This document shows positions 5,418 through 7,570 of a stretch of DNA of 7,570 nt, piece by piece. A program made the position numbers and the translations under genes. Positions within the stretch are counted from its first letter, which is position 1, and each line of letters starts with the position of its first letter. Where the stretch lies: NCBI RefSeq assembly GCF_025995235.1, contig NZ_BAPT01000027.1, positions 1 through 7,570 of the forward strand, in the 5' to 3' direction. The notes beneath the pieces were generated by a model. It worked only from the letters and a program-made list of their open reading frames with translations, was not told the origin of the DNA and did not search any database. The DNA is from Ameyamaea chiangmaiensis. Lineage in GTDB: Bacteria > Pseudomonadota > Alphaproteobacteria > Acetobacterales > Acetobacteraceae.

Positions 5418-6422
5418 ATGAGCGAAACACCTTCCTTCAATCACCAGCCGTTGGCGGTCACGATGGGCGATCCCGCCGGGATCGGACCGGAAATCGTGGG
5501 CCGGATGTTTCTACGACGACCGGCGCAACGGCGCTGGATCGTCGTCGGCGATCCTCTGGTGATGCGTGATGCGCTGGCCGGGCTCGATTCAGCGGCGCAC
5601 GTACGCCGGATCACAACATTGGCCGAAGCCCGCTTCGACGACGACGTGCTGCACGTCCTGGCGTCGTCGGCGTGTGCGTCCCTGCCGCCCATGGGTCAGA
5701 TCACCGTCGAAAGTGGCCGCGCCGCCTATGCGGCGATCCTTTTCGCGGTCCAATTGGCGAAGAGCGGGACAGTAGGCGGCATCGTCACCGCACCAATCCA
5801 CAAGGAAGCGCTCGCTGCCGCTGGGCTGCACTACCCCGGCCATACGGAAATTCTCGCCGAACAGGCCGACGGTGCGACTGTCGCCATGATGCTGGCGAAT
5901 GAGGATATCCGCGTCGTGCTGGTGACCATCCATTGTTCGCTGCAAGACGCAATCCGGCGTGCCGATTTCCCTGCGCAGATGGTGGCGATCCGCCTGGCCC
6001 ACGCTGGTGCGCGGGCTCTGGGCATCGAACGGCCTCGTGTCGCAGTGGCCGGTCTCAATCCCCATGCCGGAGAAGGTGGCCTGTTCGGTCATGAGGAAGC
6101 CCGCATCATCGCGCCCGCCATTGCGCAGGCGCAGAGTGAAGGCATCGATGCGTCCGGTCCGTGGCCGGGCGACACCGTGTTCATGCAGGCGCGCGAAAGG
6201 CGCTTCGATGTCGTGGTCGCGCAATATCATGATCAGGGGCTGATCCCGGTGAAATATATGGGTCTGGCACAAGGGGTGAACATCACGCTCGGCCTGCCGT
6301 TTGTGCGCACGAGCCCCGACCACGGCACTGCTTTTGACATCGCGGGGCGCGGTATCGCCGATTCATCCAGTCTGGAGACTGCGTTCGATTACGCTCTTCG
6401 CCTTACCGGAGTCACAGTATGA
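5418..6422 (+). CDS. PdxA-family NAD-dependent dehydrogenase (4-phosphohydroxythreonine dehydrogenase-like)
   Basis: This 334-residue protein has the full PdxA signature. PdxA proper oxidises and decarboxylates 4-phosphohydroxy-L-threonine in vitamin B6 synthesis; PdxA2-type relatives act on phosphorylated four-carbon sugar acids, and TphB on a terephthalate diol. Visible motifs are TMGDPAGIGPEI (15-26), TAPIHKEAL (124-132), PGHTE (140-144), TIHCSL (170-175), NPHAGEGGLFG (214-224), YHDQGLIPVKY (270-280) and RTSPDHGTAFDIAG (297-310). H172, H216 and H271 match the three metal-binding histidines known from E. coli PdxA. HCSL stands where biosynthetic PdxA usually has HxPL, which with the LysR neighbour argues for a catabolic paralogue. 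No Shine-Dalgarno is visible before the ATG, and a TATTAT at 5405-5410 is close enough to make a leaderless message possible. Its stop overlaps the next gene by 4 bp. Confidence 0.92.
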   Translation: MSETPSFNHQPLAVTMGDPAGIGPEIVGRMFLRRPAQRRWIVVGDPLVMRDALAGLDSAAHVRRITTLAEARFDDDVLHVLASSACASLPPMGQITVESGRAAYAAILFAVQLAKSGTVGGIVTAPIHKEALAAAGLHYPGHTEILAEQADGATVAMMLANEDIRVVLVTIHCSLQDAIRRADFPAQMVAIRLAHAGARALGIERPRVAVAGLNPHAGEGGLFGHEEARIIAPAIAQAQSEGIDASGPWPGDTVFMQARERRFDVVVAQYHDQGLIPVKYMGLAQGVNITLGLPFVRTSPDHGTAFDIAGRGIADSSSLETAFDYALRLTGVTV

Positions 6423-7099
6423 CCCGCCCCGATTTCATCTTCATGCTGACTCGTCACGACCGGACGGAGGAGAATGCGGTCGATCTGGTTGAAATCGTCC
6501 GTGCTGCCGGTGTCCGTCATATTGGGTTCAAGGATATCGGCCTACCGTTTAAGTCTCTTCAGACCCTGACCCATAAAATCAGGCAGTCGGGAGCAACGAC
6601 CTATCTGGAAGTCGTCTCCCTCGATCGCGAAAGCGAGCTTCGCTCGGTGCGGGCCGGTATCGCTCTGGGTGTCGATTATCTGCTCGGCGGCACTCATGTC
6701 GATGACGCGCTACGACTGCTGAAAGGCACGAAGATCCGATATTACCCCTTTCCCGGCAGGATCAGCGGGCATCCTAGTCGTCTCGAAGGGACCGAGGGCG
6801 AAATCGTACGCAGTGCGGTCGATCTCGCTTCCCGGCCCGGCGTGCATGGACTGGACTTGCTGGCCTATCGGTTCGCGGGAGATGTACCCAGCCTGATGCG
6901 GAGGGTCCGCGCAGCCGTATGGGATAAGCCGGTCATCGTGGCAGGCTCAATTGATCGGGAGGAACGGATCCGGGCTGTGGTGTCGGCGGGCGCCGATGGT
7001 TTTACGGTCGGCACGGCGGCATTCGACGGCGTGTTCCCGACATCCCGTGATCTGACAGGGCAGATCGATTACGTCCGGATGATGCTGTCTCGACCCTGA
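6419..7099 (+). CDS. phosphate-binding TIM-barrel protein, function unknown
   Basis: This 226-residue protein reads as one complete (beta/alpha)8 barrel. Candidate strands are FIFMLTRHD (7-14), HIGFKDIGL (34-42), TYLEVVSLD (61-69), DYLLGGTHVDD (86-96), IRYYPFPGRI (106-115), GLDLLAYRFAGD (144-155), PVIVAGSID (171-179) and GADGFTVGTAAFDG (191-204). The last two strands carry the AGSI and FTVGTA loops typical of ribulose-phosphate-type barrels that hold a phosphate. K38 (GFKD) and the D/H residues near GGTHVDD and GRISGHP are possible active-site residues. The start overlaps the PdxA stop (ATGA) and has GGAG 7 bases upstream, so the two genes are cotranslated and probably act on the same phosphorylated compound, as aldolase, epimerase or isomerase. 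I do not recognise a named family. Confidence 0.85.
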   Translation: MTRPDFIFMLTRHDRTEENAVDLVEIVRAAGVRHIGFKDIGLPFKSLQTLTHKIRQSGATTYLEVVSLDRESELRSVRAGIALGVDYLLGGTHVDDALRLLKGTKIRYYPFPGRISGHPSRLEGTEGEIVRSAVDLASRPGVHGLDLLAYRFAGDVPSLMRRVRAAVWDKPVIVAGSIDREERIRAVVSAGADGFTVGTAAFDGVFPTSRDLTGQIDYVRMMLSRP

Positions 7100-7120
7100 C
7101 GTAGAGGAGGATCGGAAAGA

Positions 7121-7192
7121 ATGACAGCCTCAAAAGAGAAAAAGCTAATGGCTCTGCCCTCGCGCCGGCAAGGGTTCGCGTCAGCGCGCTGA
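7121..7192 (+). CDS. possible 23-residue leader peptide
   Basis: GAGGAGG at 7104-7110, the strongest ribosome site in the window, stands 10 bases before an ATG opening a 23-codon frame (MTASKEKKLMALPSRR...ASAR). The stop codon TGA (7190-7192) lies inside a perfect 18-bp palindrome. The peptide is basic (K and R rich) with no run of a single amino acid, so a classical amino-acid attenuator is unlikely. Ribosome movement over it could still control the inverted repeats and the methyltransferase downstream. It may equally be a plain small protein or a chance frame. Confidence 0.45.
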   Translation: MTASKEKKLMALPSRRQGFASAR

Positions 7193-7278
7193 CGCCGCCC
7201 GATGGGGTTTCCCCGATCTTCCTGCGCTGCGCTCCGTGCAGACCGGGAGAGACCCCTCCCCATCGGTCGCCCTTGCCG
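7166..7278 (+). promoter_or_regulatory. nested, competing inverted repeats in the methyltransferase leader
   Basis: The outer arms are CGGCAAGGG (7166-7174) and CCCTTGCCG (7270-7278). The inner arms are CCGATGGGG (7199-7207) and CCCCATCGG (7258-7266). Within them lies the perfect palindrome GCGTCAGCGCGCTGACGC (7178-7195). The GGGG at 7204-7207 can instead pair with CCCC at 7211-7214 across TTT, and GGGAG (7245-7249) can pair with CTCCC (7256-7260), so the folds exclude each other. That pattern suggests a conformational switch, an attenuator or a protein-bound DNA site. Confidence 0.6.
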
Positions 7279-7284
7279 TTGCTA

Positions 7285-7334
7285 CCCCGCTGCTCGCCGC
7301 GAGGCAAAGGAACAGCGGGGGCTGTTCCTCGCGG
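7285..7334 (+). promoter_or_regulatory. strong hairpin just before the methyltransferase start
   Basis: GGAACAGC (7309-7316) and GCTGTTCC (7321-7328) close a GGGG loop. The stem continues as CCGCGA (7297-7302) with TCGCGG (7329-7334) after a bulge. An exclusive alternative pairs CCCCGCTG (7285-7292) with CAGCGGGG (7313-7320). There is no U-run after it, so it is not an intrinsic terminator. It ends 17 bases before the ATG, next to an AAAGGG ribosome site. Confidence 0.6.
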
Positions 7335-7351
7335 AACAAAGGGCAAAGACC

Positions 7352-7570
7352 ATGACCAACACCACCACCACGGCGACCGATTTCCGCAATACCATCCTCA
7401 ACGGCGACAGTGTGCAGCTTATGCGCGCACTCCCCCGCAATGCGGTGGATTTCATCCTGACCGACCCGCCTTACCTTGTGAACTATCAGGGCAGGGACGG
7501 GCGGAAGGTGCGCAATGACGACAATGCGCGCTGGCTCCGGCCGGCCTTCAACCAGATGCACCGTGTGCTG
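7352..7570 (+). CDS. site-specific DNA methyltransferase, N6-adenine/N4-cytosine type, partial at the window edge
   Basis: The first 73 codons are present, ending at the window border without a stop. The protein starts MTNTTTTATDF, followed by ILNGDSVQLMRALP (15-28) and FILTDPPYLVNYQGRDGR (34-51). DPPY (38-41) is the catalytic motif IV of N6-adenine/N4-cytosine methyltransferases, and its place close to the N-terminus, before any FxGxG motif, indicates the beta-class order (N6_N4_Mtase family). Related proteins transfer a methyl group from S-adenosylmethionine to DNA and are often carried as solo enzymes by phages and conjugative elements. Upstream is a long structured leader, which suggests tight control of expression. 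No restriction endonuclease is seen in the window, although one beyond 7570 cannot be excluded. Confidence 0.88.
   Translation, partial: MTNTTTTATDFRNTILNGDSVQLMRALPRNAVDFILTDPPYLVNYQGRDGRKVRNDDNARWLRPAFNQMHRVL

Noticed and set aside
7431..7441. CCCCGCAA as a second copy of the tRNA 3' end (attR)
   Set aside because: The match is only eight bases, lies within methyltransferase codons and has no T-arm sequence beside it.
7002..7561. Long minus-strand frames across the methyltransferase leader and gene start
   Set aside because: They are antisense shadows of GC-rich sequence and the inverted repeats, with no ribosome sites or recognisable domains.
1..7570. CRISPR array or insertion sequence
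   Set aside because: No regularly spaced repeats and no transposase motif or terminal inverted repeat pair were seen on either strand.

Overview
The window looks like the tRNA-proximal end of an integrative (probably conjugative or phage-like) element in a GC-rich alphaproteobacterium. The evidence is the body of an initiator tRNA, GC-rich codon use in most genes, an alphaproteobacterial style of recombinase, LysR and PdxA proteins, and a beta-class DNA methyltransferase of the kind carried by such elements. The species cannot be fixed from the sequence; something near Acetobacteraceae, sphingomonads or rhizobia would fit.

Layout from left to right. Positions 1-54 are the 3' part of an initiator tRNA-fMet followed by its intrinsic terminator. 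A 560-residue serine recombinase gene (minus strand, 11-1693) runs into this tRNA, and its stop codon lies on the anticodon. A 62-residue partner gene lies just upstream of it (1707-1895). A gene-free, increasingly AT-rich stretch follows (1896-2310). Next comes a minus-strand two-gene operon (4327-2311) with visibly lower GC than its flanks: a DUF5131 (phage Gp37/Gp68-type) three-cysteine protein and its partner TcmP, overlapping by 11 bp. A short intergenic region (4328-4478) carries a perfect 7+1+7 operator-like palindrome just before the operon.

From 4479 the DNA is GC-rich again. A GcvA-like LysR regulator (minus) faces a divergent pair made of a PdxA-family dehydrogenase and a phosphate-binding TIM-barrel protein, joined by an ATGA overlap. 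The 75-bp divergent spacer contains a spaced direct repeat that is a good candidate LysR site. After the TIM-barrel gene, a 23-codon leader ORF with the strongest Shine-Dalgarno in the window opens a dense run of mutually exclusive inverted repeats. This run ends just before a solo DNA methyltransferase (7352 onward) that is cut by the window edge.

How it fits together: the recombinase most likely inserted the element at the tRNA-fMet gene. The DUF5131/TcmP pair and the LysR-PdxA-TIM cassette look like cargo, and the methyltransferase with its structured leader looks like the start of an element core module. No second copy of the tRNA end was found, so the far end of the element should lie beyond 7570. 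The most interesting parts are the DUF5131/TcmP pair (function unknown, radical-SAM-like plus methyltransferase-like fold), the structured leader of the methyltransferase, and the PdxA/TIM-barrel pair, which has no sugar-acid kinase beside it.
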